DNA from: Cardiocondyla obscurior
Taxonomy: Eukaryota > Arthropoda > Insecta > Hymenoptera > Formicidae
Length of the DNA stretch: 64,000 nucleotides
Direction of reading: 5' to 3'
Assembly (NCBI RefSeq): GCF_019399895.1
Contig: NC_091880.1
Coordinates: 248,001 to 312,000 of the forward strand
This document shows, piece by piece, positions 22,062 through 41,838 of this stretch. Positions within the stretch are counted from its first letter, which is position 1, and the number at the start of each line of letters is the position of its first letter. The position numbers and the translations under genes were made by a program. The notes under the pieces were generated by a model. The model was not told where the DNA came from. It worked only from the letters and a program-made list of their open reading frames with translations, and ran no database searches.

Positions 22062-25000
22062 TTATGAATGCGGAATTATAATCTTATGTTCTTTATATTT
22101 TTTCCAATTGTGAGGTTGAATGAACATTCGCATTAGCAAGATGTATGGCGCTTCTGCCATTAAGGACAATGCGTAAGCACAGATATAAGTAATTCCTAAG
22201 TGACCCACAATCATGGCAGACTAAAAATGAAAATTATGACAATAAGCATATCGTTTTTGTCGATGTCGGAATTTTTTAATCTCTGTGTACTTACTATGGC
22301 CAGAAAGTCGAAATGAGCAGACGTTTCATTGTGCAGACGAATTGAATGTATGATAAAGGGATTTAAAAGGTAAGCGCAGTACGTAAGTCTGCTTAAAGGA
22401 ATCCAAATTTTACATGCTAGCAATTCTTTAACAATACCTATAATAAAATGAGGTATTTAATAACAATTAAAAGAAAAAGATTATTTTTATATTTTACCAT
22501 TATAAAAATGTTTATTCATTTCTGTGTGAACACATGACTAAAATAAGACTTACTTTATATAACAAATTTATTAAAAATAAATTATTTGATAAACGATTTT
22601 TATGAAAATAATTATAACATTAATTGCATTGTTGATAGATGTTTTATATTTTTTTTCAGATTTATAATAGAGAAAAATAACACTGGAAAAAGATAGACGC
22701 ACGTGTTTAATTAGAAGATGTGTTCACTCAGAGACTTAAACGTAATTTGTAAAAATAGAATTTAAATGGTTAAATCATGAATATTTTTAATAATTTGTTT
22801 ATATGTTATTAAATTAACTTACCTGCGTGTTTAGTAGAACACACTATTACAATCCATGCTATACCTATGGCCCAAACTGGTCTGCTTAAGGCAACGTAGA
22901 AAGCAGTAGACAGAACGGATATTTCCCGATTGTATAAGCCAAATAACACGAAAATGTTACAAGCGCTACCAAGGCTCCAACCCAGAATTACAGTGTGCTG
23001 AAATATAAATTTGTGAAGTTAATTTAATAAACTGGCTATTTTAGCAAAGGTATTCCTGCGAAAATTTATAATTTATCATAAACATTTTAAATCTACGTTT
23101 AATGTTTCTATTTATAATTTTATTAATATCTTTTTAAAGATGCACGTAATACTGTACCTTTTTTAAGTTTACTTTTTTGTTTAGTTTCGATATCATATAG
23201 CCTGTGATCATTCCGATAATATATGGACCAATTCGAACCCATGGTGGATAGTATAAAAGTTCGAGGAATTCGTACTGCTCATCCAAGCTGCAATACAAAA
23301 AAAAAGAATTTATGTATAAATGACGTAACAATAATTTTACGGATATGACTGTGCAGCTTACGTCGAGACGTATTCGTAAATATACGAAATGTAACCGCTT
23401 ATCGTAATCGAGCCTATCAAAAGTGCTCCTAATAAGGCAACAGCTGTGTAAAAGTATCTGAAAAGATTGCGGTTTATTATTTTTTTTTCCTAATATATAT
23501 ATGGGAGAAATATCTTGCCATAATTGTCTAACTTACACAGTCGACAGAATCAAGAGCGCCAGGCCGATTGCAAAGAATTGCATATCGCAGGATAAATACC
23601 AAGACCAAGACATGCACTGCAAAGAAATAAGGGCTTAATGTAGAATAAGAAAACCTTCGTCTGCGATACCAGATTGATATTATACGTAAGTTGACGTACG
23701 TACCATCGAAGGGATTTCGAATAAATTATGTATGTACAAGAGATTTCTCCACCAGTATTTCGCGCATGTTTCGTGCGACTTTTCGTTGACGTAAAACTGC
23801 GAGGTCTTTTCGTACCACGTCGAGTTCAATATTAATATTCCTATCATCGCGATATAAGGCGGCGTCAATCTTAAAACAAATTTTTACATTCAACTATAAT
23901 AAACGTGGAGAATACAGTCATTATTATATTAATTATTACTGCTGAATTAAATTCTTTAAACCGCATTCTGCTAATTTAGCTCGTTACTGGTTGACTGTCA
24001 CAACCAGCCTCTTTGTTTATTGTCTGAATCAAGATAACGAAGAAACTTACCGGATAAATCTTTTTATTATAAACATAAAGAACTCCTTTAGCTTCTCCCA
24101 GTAATTAATCTGCTTGTTTCGTTCTTTGTTATTTATTTTATTTTTTAAATATACGTAACTCAGTAAAAATCCGCTTAAAAAGAAATAAGTGTCGACCGAT
24201 ACGGTCATGTTGCTTATCACTTGAATCGAGACACCATCGGCAAATCTCATAATCCACGTTTTGTTATCTGACGTACGTACATACATGAAACAATATTATA
24301 ATATGTAAGTTAAAAATAAGTTAATATGTGCGTAAAGACGTGCGTCCGTAGTTTATTGATGAAAATTATTAAAATTTTATATATTGAGAAACTTACCGAA
24401 ATAATCTATCGTGTAAAATACAGTATGGCCCAAAATTATCCAAATCATAGTTAGAAATCTTAATCCGTGAATAACGGGTATCGTTTCATCATGCTTAGTA
24501 CTAAATATCCTCTTCGTATTTGTGTAAATAGAAAAACACATTAATACATTTGCGATTCGATTTTTCTCATACGAAGACGACGGGCCCGTGATTCCTATTT
24601 CCTCAATCGTGTTCTTTAAACCTAAATCACAATAAAAAATGTGTAAATGTGTATTTTTTTTTTTAGTATTAATGTAAAGTCGCAAAGAGCACCATAGTGC
24701 AAAATTAATAATACTAGGGATGATCTGCCATGTCGAAGAAAGAGCGTTAGCGAAGAAAGACATTAAAGCATTAAACATACTTACTAACGGCAGCTTTGTT
24801 CTTTGCTTTTAAATATTTCTGGTGTATAAATATATCGTATATCGTGCCGCTTATCATCATGAAAAACTTAAGCGCTAAAACAATACTGAAATCATAAAAA
24901 TATCATATGTGAGCACACATGTCTCAGACTGTTGAAAGGTACATGTACATATATAAATTCAACGTATGTAATTATTATATTTAATTAATTATTGTTAATT

Positions 25001-27084
25001 TGCGTTCTTATCTTTCAGCGTACAGTATGAAAAGCGGCCCGCCACTCAGTAACCATTGGTGATCGTCTCTCAAGTCTTTCACTTCGACCAGGCTCAGATC
25101 CATGGAGTAGAGTTTATTAATTAAGAAGACTCGGTCGCGAAATATGCTTTCCAGGATGAGGCTAATATTATTTACGGAACAGGACGCTGGTAAGCAGACG
25201 CCGAGTGCAATCGAATTCTAAAAAGAAACCTGGGTATTTCAATTGTACGTACACAGACGCTAATGATTATTAACGTATAGATATATTTTTTTATTTTTAT
25301 TAATATCTAGATATATGTCGCGCATATTTAAATGTTAACAACTCGACGTGCTTTAATTAATTTTAGAAGGACAAACTCACTTCGTTTTGCACACCAACGT
25401 GGTACTGGAGAGTACTGTTGTGCCTGAGATGAGCGACAAAGTAATTTACCTCGAACGGCGGGAATTCGTCCTGCGGATCGCGATAGCGCGTATTATTTAA
25501 TTTACGCCGCTTTGCTATCTGAAAGGGAGTTCTGTTCATTGTGTCGAGGCACTGACTGCGACTGCCCAGCCAAAAATTATTCCCGTAAAAGAAGCCCGGC
25601 TTTGGACTGCCGCTAGAATCCAATGCTTGAAAACAAAAATGCACACAACTCAATTGCAGCTGTAACTTAACAGTGCTCCGATTTGTTTCATTTAATTTCG
25701 GTAATTATTATTACACGCAATTATGTAACTTAATGTAAATGTCTTCGTCAGCTAAAGCGATTATTCCGCTTAGTTATTTCGGAGTTTGAAATATGGATAA
25801 GTGGTGAAACAGGAAGGTCCAGCTTCCCCTTAATAAGAATTAGATTTTTAAATTATCGTTTGGTGATTTAGTGCTAACTTTCACTCGGGCCGTTTCTACG
25901 TCTCGTAAACAACCCCGACAAAAAAAAAATTATTAGAATCAAAGACTCATACGGGGGGTCACTGGACACGATGCTCGAACTTTCCTTTTTCTTTTTTAAT
26001 ATATAAATATGCATTAATAACCGTTTCAATAACGTTTCAGGTGCATCGGGATACGTGGCGCGTGCCGCAATCTGAAAGAAACAAGACCCCTCGAAATGAA
26101 ATGAGAGAAAATCTCGCGATGCCGCGCGCGTAACAGATTGCTTTTCCCTCGTGCATACGACTGCGAAACTTGTTCCTTGTGTAACACGAAGAAAGTTGAT
26201 TCGGGTAAGTGTTCTAGCTCTAAGTTATGCGTGGAACACAATCGAGGCGGTAATACACTTATGCAGAATATGTTACGTAATGAGTGAATAAACAAATCAC
26301 CCCCGGAATGGAAGTCATACGTCCCAGGACAGGTTGTTCTCGAATTGAGAGAACGTTTAGCGAGTAACCTGGCGCAGGTAACCATGTATCGCTCTGTAAA
26401 CTTTTAAGCTGATTGCGTAAAAGAAGTAAAACGTGAATTCGTGACAGCATATAAAGATCATTATGTCAACTTTATCTAAACGATTTTAATAATTTTTTTT
26501 TAATCCGATCGCGAGTTATTAAAGAGAAAAAGAATTAATTTTCTAATTAAAGGATACATTAATTCTAGGCAATTAACGATACAAGTTAGGAAATCTATTT
26601 GAATTTAATTGATAATTTTATAAATGCAAATAAATATCTAAAATAATTTCATTACTGAACATCTTGACATAAGTGTACCTTCATGAACAAAATAAAATTA
26701 AAGAAGTCTAACGAAGGATTTGATTCAGTCTGTTCGTCGCAGAATCAATCAGCTCCTCGTTCACGCTCATCTTTAATATTTCAATAAAATATCTTTACAT
26801 ACAGTTAATTCTAGTTTCCCAAGACTATCATCACGATTAATAATGAATTTTTACTTACTTTTCAAGCCCCATAACACTCGCTGGTCGACTGCGTTTTGAA
26901 AATCTTCCAGTTCCACGCCACATGTGGTCGAGCCGAGGAGACTGGCTCTAGAAGCGATAGCATACGCGGGCAGTGCATAAAGATCGTTGTTGCTATCGTT
27001 AGGCTCGCCAAATTGCGCGGATACGCAGAATAACGTTATAGAATAGCAAATGTATAAAACAACCGTAAATCGCTGACGCGACAT
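22062..27084 (-). CDS. nrf-6: NRF-6-like membrane acyltransferase (gene 2), complete
   Basis: Thirteen exons (27084-26859, 25625-25381, 25217-25024, 24885-24785, 24621-24397, 24267-24051, 23869-23704, 23616-23537, 23457-23362, 23287-23158, 22997-22823, 22437-22295, 22220-22062) join in phase to 718 aa, a normal length for the family. A signal peptide (about 1-23) precedes a Cys-containing NRF domain (about 55-240) with paired Cys (Arg-Ser-Gln-Cys and Val-Cys-Leu-Pro-Ala-Ser-Cys). The acyltransferase-3 domain follows with about ten hydrophobic segments. It includes the motif HGLRFLTMIWIILGH near residues 303-317, whose His and Arg are typical of the family. It ends with a short basic cytoplasmic tail. 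NRF-6 proteins are thought to move or acylate lipids at membranes; C. elegans mutants resist fluoxetine and fail in yolk transport. The substrate here is unknown. Confidence 0.95.
25626..26858 (-). other. First intron of NRF-like gene 2
   Basis: This 1.2 kb intron is the longest in the gene. The part about 26030-26450 is GC-richer and leaves open frames on the minus strand, but they have no family resemblance and no splice-compatible role. A frame-preserving direct join of exons 1 and 2 gives the expected NRF sequence without a gap. Confidence 0.8.
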
Positions 27085-30000
27085 AATGTACGCTTAGCAA
27101 AACCACAAGCACTTTGTATGTCGTACTTGCGAACTGTGGCGAACACCGGTACCAATTTTGCGCGATGGATTTTAACGAAGTAGTCGAAGTTTGGTCTCAT
27201 GTAACAAATTTCATTCTCGTTCAATTTGGATCTATGATAATCGTTTTGAACAGAAAGAATATTTATCTCGATAAATTAAATTAAAAAAATTAATTTTTTC
27301 TGGGCTACTTCGTCTGCGCTAGTGTTACCGTAACAATTTCGTTAGCGAACGTTTTTCCTCAATTTGTAATGTTAAGAAGATTAATATTGATCAGCTAGAT
27401 TCAACGATCGGGACAAGACTGGTCTATATAGAGAGAAGTCAGTGCGGGTTTGCAGAGGAAAGTGTCCTCCCCATCAACTTTTTCGATGTCGTGGCTACCC
27501 CACCACGTAATTGTGCACAATATCACCTAAGTGTTTCGATATGTACAAACAATAATTACATTATTGTACTTTACATTGTTACATCCATCTTATTAATATT
27601 TGATTAAGAAAATTATTTTTACTGTTATGGTAAAATTGTTTGATTAAATTATTAATTGTATATTTTAAAATTATAATTTAAAACTGGTACCGTGTATTGT
27701 TGTTATTTTTACGCTTGCTAGAAAATATGAATAAATGATTTGCCTTGTATATTGAAATAAGTGCTATTACAAGTGCAAGTTTTTATCTTATTATTGCAAA
27801 TTTATTCTATCATGTGAATGATTTACTTTATTTGAATATCCTTGAAATTGCTGTCTTTAACTGCAAAGAATATTAATAAAACATATTATATAAAATGTCA
27901 AAAGCAAAAAAAAAAAAATCTATGTTCTTAAAACTTTTTCTCATCTAAAAATGTTTACAAATATCAGAAATTCATAAAAAATGTTAATCAAATATTATAT
28001 TTTAAAATATATTCTAAAGACTGAAAAGTGTGATATCTTTTGATTTAGATCTTACGACTTTCAATTTAGATCTTATATACAGATATAATTAAAATAAAAA
28101 TGTAATCGATTAAACCGCTCCTATGTCGTTTTCTATTTACATTCCATTGTTAGATGTTTTTAGATCATTCATACTTAATGTTCATATTTCAATATAACGA
28201 TATCGCTACATACTTAGCTGTTAAATAAACGTTTTATGTGATTTTCATTTAAATTACATTAATAAAATGTCCTCCGACTGCTATTCGTCATCGTTATTTT
28301 GTCATGAGAAAAACTTTTATCATCATCAGCAGTAAATTTTTTTCGCTGTTTTTTTTTTCCGTGTAGCAATAACATTCGATTTAAAAGTGTCTAAAATACA
28401 TATTACCGATTAGAGATTATACTTTGTCATGTAACAAAAATCAGATCAGATTTTCATTGTTTTCGCTTGATGATACATCATGCTCCTTTTGCACATGTTT
28501 ATATCCTTTCGCGATATTTCTTTCACAAGAATGTGTACATAAAGCGTCGCGTGTGACTTATCACATGTACCATATACAACATATATATTACACAATCAAT
28601 ATCGCAAGGTTTTATACATGATAAAGTACATATTCTTCACACATGATAAAATATGGTTCGTAAGATGGAGACATTCGTGAAATATCATAAGCTTTTTCAT
28701 GTGGAAATTTCAGTCATATTATTCGAGTTTAAAAATTGGCTTTTGTGAAAACTATATATGTGCTATTGAAATAAACGTTAGTAGTGATATTATGTACAAA
28801 AAAAAAAAAAAATTATAACGTCACGTACTAATGTAATGGATCATTACTTTTTTTTTTTTTTATTTTTAACTGCTACAAAAATGATATTATAATAAGGAGA
28901 GTTCTTCAATGAACGAGACATTCGTGGTTTTCAGAATGTTATTATCAGCACATGGAAGTTTCATATTCGTCTCACAAAAGTAAAGATTATACGCGAGATG
29001 TCAACAATTGCCAAATTAAGGAAAGCGGCTACCCGCACAATCCGCGATGGCGACCGCCCTCCCAATCCGAAATAAAAGATAAACTATTTTCGCTTACAAT
29101 ACGTCTCGATGATAATAATACAGGTAATAGCGGTATTTATTCTTTACGGTATCGTAAAATATCACAACATTAATATCTGTCGAGCGAGTGAAACGAACGA
29201 CGGCCTGCGATCATGATTTCTTGCGAAGGAAGACTCTGCGAACGAACGGAGTCTGACTTTTCGCATTTATCCTGTCTAAAATCATATTAAAAAAAAAAGA
29301 GGGAGAGAGAAGTGAGGAATCGTTAATCTCTCACTCGGGAGGGAATGCGTAAAGTCGCTCCTTCGCAAGCTGTGATTGATAAATTAATTAATCGGCGAAT
29401 GCAACGGACTTTGTTACAAAGATCGCACCTCCTATTCATCGCGTGCGTATTTTATCAAATAAAAGAACTGTCACGCGGGCGACGCATTCGAATGGAGAAC
29501 CAACTTACGCGGAAAAGCTTGCATATCGATTTGAATTTTAACTCGCGACCACTGTGACTGAATGTGAATTACATGACTATATTGGGTTCTGTTTTTTTCT
29601 TCCGACAATAAATGGCACTATATTGTTCATTTTCAATAAATTGATGATTCATATTACACCCTAATTATGTCTGTTACTTAATCTTATAACAAATACGGAA
29701 TAATTGTAAGCTACAAATAACACGTACGTTAATAAATATATCCAAGCTATATTAATAATATTGAGATAATAAATAAAACCTGGAATTAATTTAAAAGATA
29801 TATGTATATATGCTCTGTATCTTTTCTATTTCTGAAAAATAATCACAACTTTCAAACGGTTAAATTTACTTTTATCAAAGTATGATTATCGAACCCTTAC
29901 AAGCTCCCTACAAACTCTTTAATACCTCTGTTTAAGAGTACAGTTACTATATGTATTGAGCAATTTTTTTTCTATTATTTTACAGTATGCGACTTACGAG

Positions 30001-32512
30001 AATGGGATCACGTCACAGTGGTCGAGAGTTAATTCGGAAGTCGTTTTCGCGACGGAACTTGTTCAAGTGACGGCGATACGGTCGTGATCGTATAAAATCG
30101 AAAGCGGTATCGAAACGACACTCGAATATGACCTAGAAGGAGAAATGTATATCATACATAAAAGTAAGAAGGAAACGCAATAATGGAAGGAACGCATCGG
30201 TCTATTTATAAGAAAAATTCACAGCGCGGCGGCTGCTTATTATCAAATTTACGATTCACGATCGGATATACGGAATTTGCCGCCGGAGCATCGGCGATTA
30301 TCATCATCACTTATACAGTCTTCCCGGTTTAACATAATGGAACCCGATCTTGAGAACGGCACCCAACATGAAATACTCTCGTAAGGGTCGCTCGCAAACG
30401 CGCTCAAGATCGGCACGACAAATCAAACCGGCGAGTTGCTTGAAAGAGCGCTTTGAAGAAGCATTTGTGCATTTGCGATTTTGTTAACTTCATGCTGTCA
30501 CCTTATTTTTCTGCGACGAGCCATGAGGATCGAAACACGCTCATATTGATTTTTAAAACGGGCCTCATGGACGCTGGAAGTACTGACTAACCCTCTGCAA
30601 CGACTCAGACATACTTAAGCACACACGCATACACGACCATCCCTTCTTCCGTCTGACAGGTATGCGAAAAAACCGTCGAAGAAGAATATACACTCACTTG
30701 CGTACACGTGACGCACATACACATACACAAGTACACGCGCGCATTTGCACACTTTTTGATACAGCAGCACAATGTACACTAGCAATAGATTATTCGAGTA
30801 TGGAGAGAATGTGTATACAACACCAGCGATCTAGCTACGTAACAATTACTATATCTATGTACACAGATTACTACCGGATAGCCGGTCGCGCCAAGTTCAC
30901 TGGGCCTTTGGGGAAGGTTCGACGAAACGGTGATGCATTTTTCGTCGAGCTTGATAATACAAAATAATAATACGTTCTATATATGTATATCAGTCATAAA
31001 ACATTTATATCATGCAGAAAAATATCTTCAGCTTTATTTCCATAAAAAAAAAAATAAAAAAAAATTGAATCGGCTAGTTTAGAAGCATTATAGTTCAAGA
31101 ATCGGAATCGCTCAGGAAGTATCAAAACGGTGCCATTTTTAAGACTAATGCATATTCTAAAATATTTAAATTAACAATTTATATCGTTTTCTTTTTCTCC
31201 TTTTCTATCTGACCGATCCGTTTATTTTAAATGATTTTATGTTCAACATATTAAACACGCTTTTTAGATTAATTATATATGAAAGATTCACAGACGATGA
31301 AAGAACGCAGTAAAAATTAAAAATAGTAAAAAAATATACACTATGAAATAAAGCAAAAAAATAGTTTAATACACACAAGTGGTAAAACTATGATTTAAAA
31401 GCAAGAATATTTATAGAATGTGATTTCCCCGAGATACCTCTTGGAAATTGCTTTGAGCTATCCTGAGGAAATATATTTTTCTTTCGGCTCATATTGTCAG
31501 AAATGCTGTCAAGAATACTTTCATACAGAGATATAATCACAATATATTCTCTCAATTTGATATCTTTCTTTTTTTTTTTTTTTTTTTACGTAACTCTGAA
31601 TTTTTTTATAGTGTACAGTCTATGTTGACGAGTTACTTACCGTCGCCAAATAATTATAGATAGATAAATAAAATTAATGTTCAGGTTTTGCTCGATGCTA
31701 CTTCCCATTGCGAAGTTTCGTCGGACCTTGACCACGTTTCGTCTTTAATTTTTTTTTCCTTTTTGTAACTATATTTCTTTGCTACGTTGTGTACTTCTCA
31801 GTTGAAACTTTATTAACTAATATCTCCCTGCCGAGTAAAGTATGCTCGGCGGGGACCATTGTGCTTCATTTATCAGGAAGAAAAGATGTATATTTGTCGC
31901 CTTTTAAATAGGTTTTAAAACGTGTACTCGTTTCTTTAACATCGTCTTTGAATTGTGCTTAGCACGCAGCTGAAGTCGTAGACCGTTCGCTGTGAACAGT
32001 AATGCTGTGTAGAAATTTCGTTCGTTGCATACGGGATTTTGAAAAATGCAAAACCCATGTATGAAAATTAACTCGGTCAGTCAAGCACTTAGACGCGATT
32101 AACAATCTCGTGAGCTGCACACTGTGACGTTCGGTTACTCACGTTTCAATGCGCACTTATAGGATAATTAATATTAGCCTCGGTCCTGCGAATCCGTACA
32201 ATGGATTTCACACGTAATAATAGACTCGAATGTATTGCTTCGACAGATATCAGTTCGACATCTGAAATCGTCAAAGTAGATACTCTTTTTTTTATGTAGA
32301 ATTATAGTCCAGAACGGTCTAGTCATAATTTGCGGCCTCGTGTCATATTTGGCTGCTCCTCTTGAATCGACGCTTACCTCGTACATCGTCGTCTTTATCT
32401 CTCGTGACTACCGGGGCTCGTAAGCTTCGTAAACGAGCTCTGGCACCAGAGCCAACGAGAACGTGGCGCTTGCCTGTCTTGCGTATTGCCGTCTTGAAGT
32501 GATGGCTTCGTG
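27085..32512. other. Region between NRF-like gene 2 and FAM102 homologue
   Basis: The left part (to about 27.5 kb) should hold the 5' UTR and promoter of NRF-like gene 2. From 27.5 to 28.9 kb the DNA is AT-rich with nothing recognisable. From about 28.9 to 32.5 kb it alternates between GC-richer blocks and A/T tracts and probably contains the long 3' UTR of the FAM102 homologue, whose stop is at 32513. Several plus-strand frames of 60-100 codons lie here (for example 28952-29173 and 30662-30967); none resembles a known protein. Confidence 0.45.
27424..27431 (-). promoter_or_regulatory. Candidate TATA box of NRF-like gene 2
   Basis: CTATATAG lies about 340 bases upstream of the start codon on the minus strand, in otherwise mixed sequence. 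The motif is nearly palindromic, so strand is uncertain, and no initiator is clear. Confidence 0.25.
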
Positions 32513-39096
<6,584 letters not shown>

Positions 39097-40711
39097 TTAA
39101 TAGGAGACTGCAGAAAAATGCAAAGTAACGTTTTAAAAGCTCAAAAACGAATTCTCTGAACATCGTTGTGCGCTCATTTTTTATAACATTTCGCATTTCC
39201 CGGAGGAAATTCCGAGCGGATTTTTCAAGCATTTTGCGGCCGATATGCGTGCAAAGGAGCGCGAGGAGGGAGACCCAGAACTTACCGGGAAGGCACGCCG
39301 TTTCTCGTTTGATGCAAATGAAGGCAAATTGGCGCGTATGCATAATGCCGCGCGGAATCAGCGTTTCAGCTCCGCTGGGAATGAATTCGTGACCCAAAAC
39401 GACACAGGCGTCCTCCCACATCGGGGCCCTTGACCGACATTGGTCGCTCGTATCTCGTTAATGAAATCGCGTGCCGATTAACGCGCCCGATCTATCTCGC
39501 TTCCGGCGGGAACATTTCCGGCGCCGACGCATCGAGATCCGCAGCGGGGGACGACACGTTCGGCAATTCCGACGGCGAGGAAGTCCCACGGACGCGCCAC
39601 CACGTTCCGAGTCTCGTCGATTAAATATCAAACCGCGGGTGTAGATTCAATACGCCGCCCAACGCGATACGTTATCGTTATCGATCTCGACTTCGCTCGC
39701 GAATAAAATATAGTTTATGTTAGCACACGCCCGTGACGTAACAGACGTGACGCAGTTAATTACGCACTCGATGACGTAGTGAGCGAGATTGGAACGAGGG
39801 ATGATCACGATTTATCGCGGTACACGTGATATTTATTACTCGAACCCTTGACGCGATCATCCCTGCTACTTTCTTTCTCCTTTATTTTTCCCTCATTTTT
39901 TTTTTTTTCTTTTTTTTACTCGATACACCACCTTCGCTCCTTACTTAATTCATCTCGAACAAGCGAGCGTGAAGAGCGATCAAGGCGGAGGCTGATATTG
40001 ACTCATGGCGTACCGAATAATGCGTGATGACACGGGTTTAAAATAAATCCCGTGCACGGCGCGCCTACTACCGCAAGGCGCCCACGTAATTCCACCGTCT
40101 TATCGTAAATATCATCGCCAACCCTTCTTATCGGGGTGCCAGAATGTCGACGGTGGCGATAAAGGGAAAAGAAAGGAAACCGGGCAAAAAACGCGTCCAC
40201 GATCGCGAGGTGCAAAATACACGCATTCCGAGATGGACAAATTATTTATATTTTTTTCCGCTTTTATTTATTTCTTTTTTTTTTTTTAAGCAGTCGCTAT
40301 AATAGAAGGCTAAAAATATCTCCTTGAGTGACGTCAATCGAGCGTTTATGAGCGCGCGCACGTGGATGATATCTAGCGCGCCTTTGCTTCGCAGTATCGC
40401 GATTTTCAGAGCAGGTGATGCCACGCTGTCTCTGGACATTTTCCCGTTTTCGCAACGAAAGCATTTGCCAAAACACATTTGCATTACGAGCTCAGATAAG
40501 AGGAGCGTATTTTACGAGAAAAGTAAAATACATATATTCGAAAGAATGTCAGAGAACATGGGCGAATGTTTTAGAAATAAAATGGTAACGGATAAGTGAT
40601 ACCAGAGAACTTCGCGTACATTATAAGAGAAACAGATACCTACGTAGTTCGAAATAATTAACAGTTGTTCCAGCTTATTGATAAGCTTTACCTTGCAGGT
40701 AGCTATTTATG

Positions 40712-40736
40712 CGTCTTTATTCGAAAGATAAAGACG
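40712..40736. repeat. Small perfect hairpin
   Basis: CGTCTTTAT and ATAAAGACG form a perfect 9-bp stem with a 7-base loop. A second palindrome, AGCTTAT/ATAAGCT, lies 30 bases upstream at 40673-40688. Neither is followed by a T tract. Confidence 0.45.
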
Positions 40737-41820
40737 AGCGTGTGTTTGCCTAAAAGATGAAATTCTTTAGCAAGCTAGAGGCTATTGACTCTAAGTCTAC
40801 TTTTACCGATTGCAATCAAGTCTAATATTAAATGTCGGTTATTTCTACTAAAAAGAAACCCGTCGAAAGTCGTCTACTTCGTGAATCTCGCGAAACGTGA
40901 AATATAAATCAGTCAAGGTGTTAAGCAAACGATTTAAAAAAAAAAAAAAAAAAAAAATTTTAAATAGAGGAAAAGGACGAATCTTTTTTTTTTTTTTCTT
41001 TGCGACGCCAGTCAAATAAGTCGACCTGAAGCATGTAATAAAAGAAAAGAATGACAGACGACACGCCAACGCGATGACGTACTTTGATAACGATTGATAA
41101 GAAGTTACGCCGTTCATAGAAACGCATTGCTTGCCGCACGCGATCGCGATCATCGATTGCGAGCGCTCTGCGACACGAATCCATATACATACACTCGGTA
41201 AAAATTATTTAAAACAAATGCGAGATAAATATCGCAAAATATATTTGACCCCGAGTACAATTATATAATTAAAAATAATTTTAAGCCAGCAAATTAATTT
41301 GCTAAATTATTCTACTTTCTCGTAGCGCAGTAATCAATAAGATGCCTAGAAAAATATAGAAATATAAATGGCAACGTATAAGGAGGATAATAATAAAAGC
41401 CGTGCCTGAATTAGAACAGTGGGTTAAAAGAACCGGTCTCGCGCGGCATCAAACCTCATTACGGGATAATAGCGATACGATATATCGCACACGTACGATA
41501 TCGTTGCTCCATTGATAAGAGACGTGAGAACGCGGAGAACGCGAACGGGGAAGGCGAGCTCGCGGGAGATCTCCGCTTTTTGTTCCTCGGCCGATGATGA
41601 AATCTGGCTGGGCGCGGAAAAATCTGTTTCGCGATATACTCCACCCGAGAGTCTGGAGAATTCGACTAAAAATTTATTCCATGCAACTTTTATCGCTCAC
41701 GTGGAAAATCCGAACGGAATTTATCTAGCTGCCTAGAGTTGTTGACTTATCGATGCGCGTGTCTCGCGTAGAGTATAATCTCGTTTGCGCTGATTTTTAT
41801 CGCAGCAATACGGCGTTTCA

Positions 41821-41838
41821 CGGAGCACGTGTGCTCCG
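41821..41838. promoter_or_regulatory. 18-base palindrome centred on an E-box
   Basis: CGGAGCAC and GTGCTCCG are perfect inverse complements around a central GT, so the whole is an imperfect palindrome containing CACGTG, the binding core of bHLH factors. It lies in the presumed FAM102 intron. Regulatory use is inference only. Confidence 0.3.

Noticed and set aside
28952..30967. Plus-strand frames in the presumed FAM102 3' UTR
   Set aside because: Short, unrelated to known proteins, and located where a long antisense UTR is expected.
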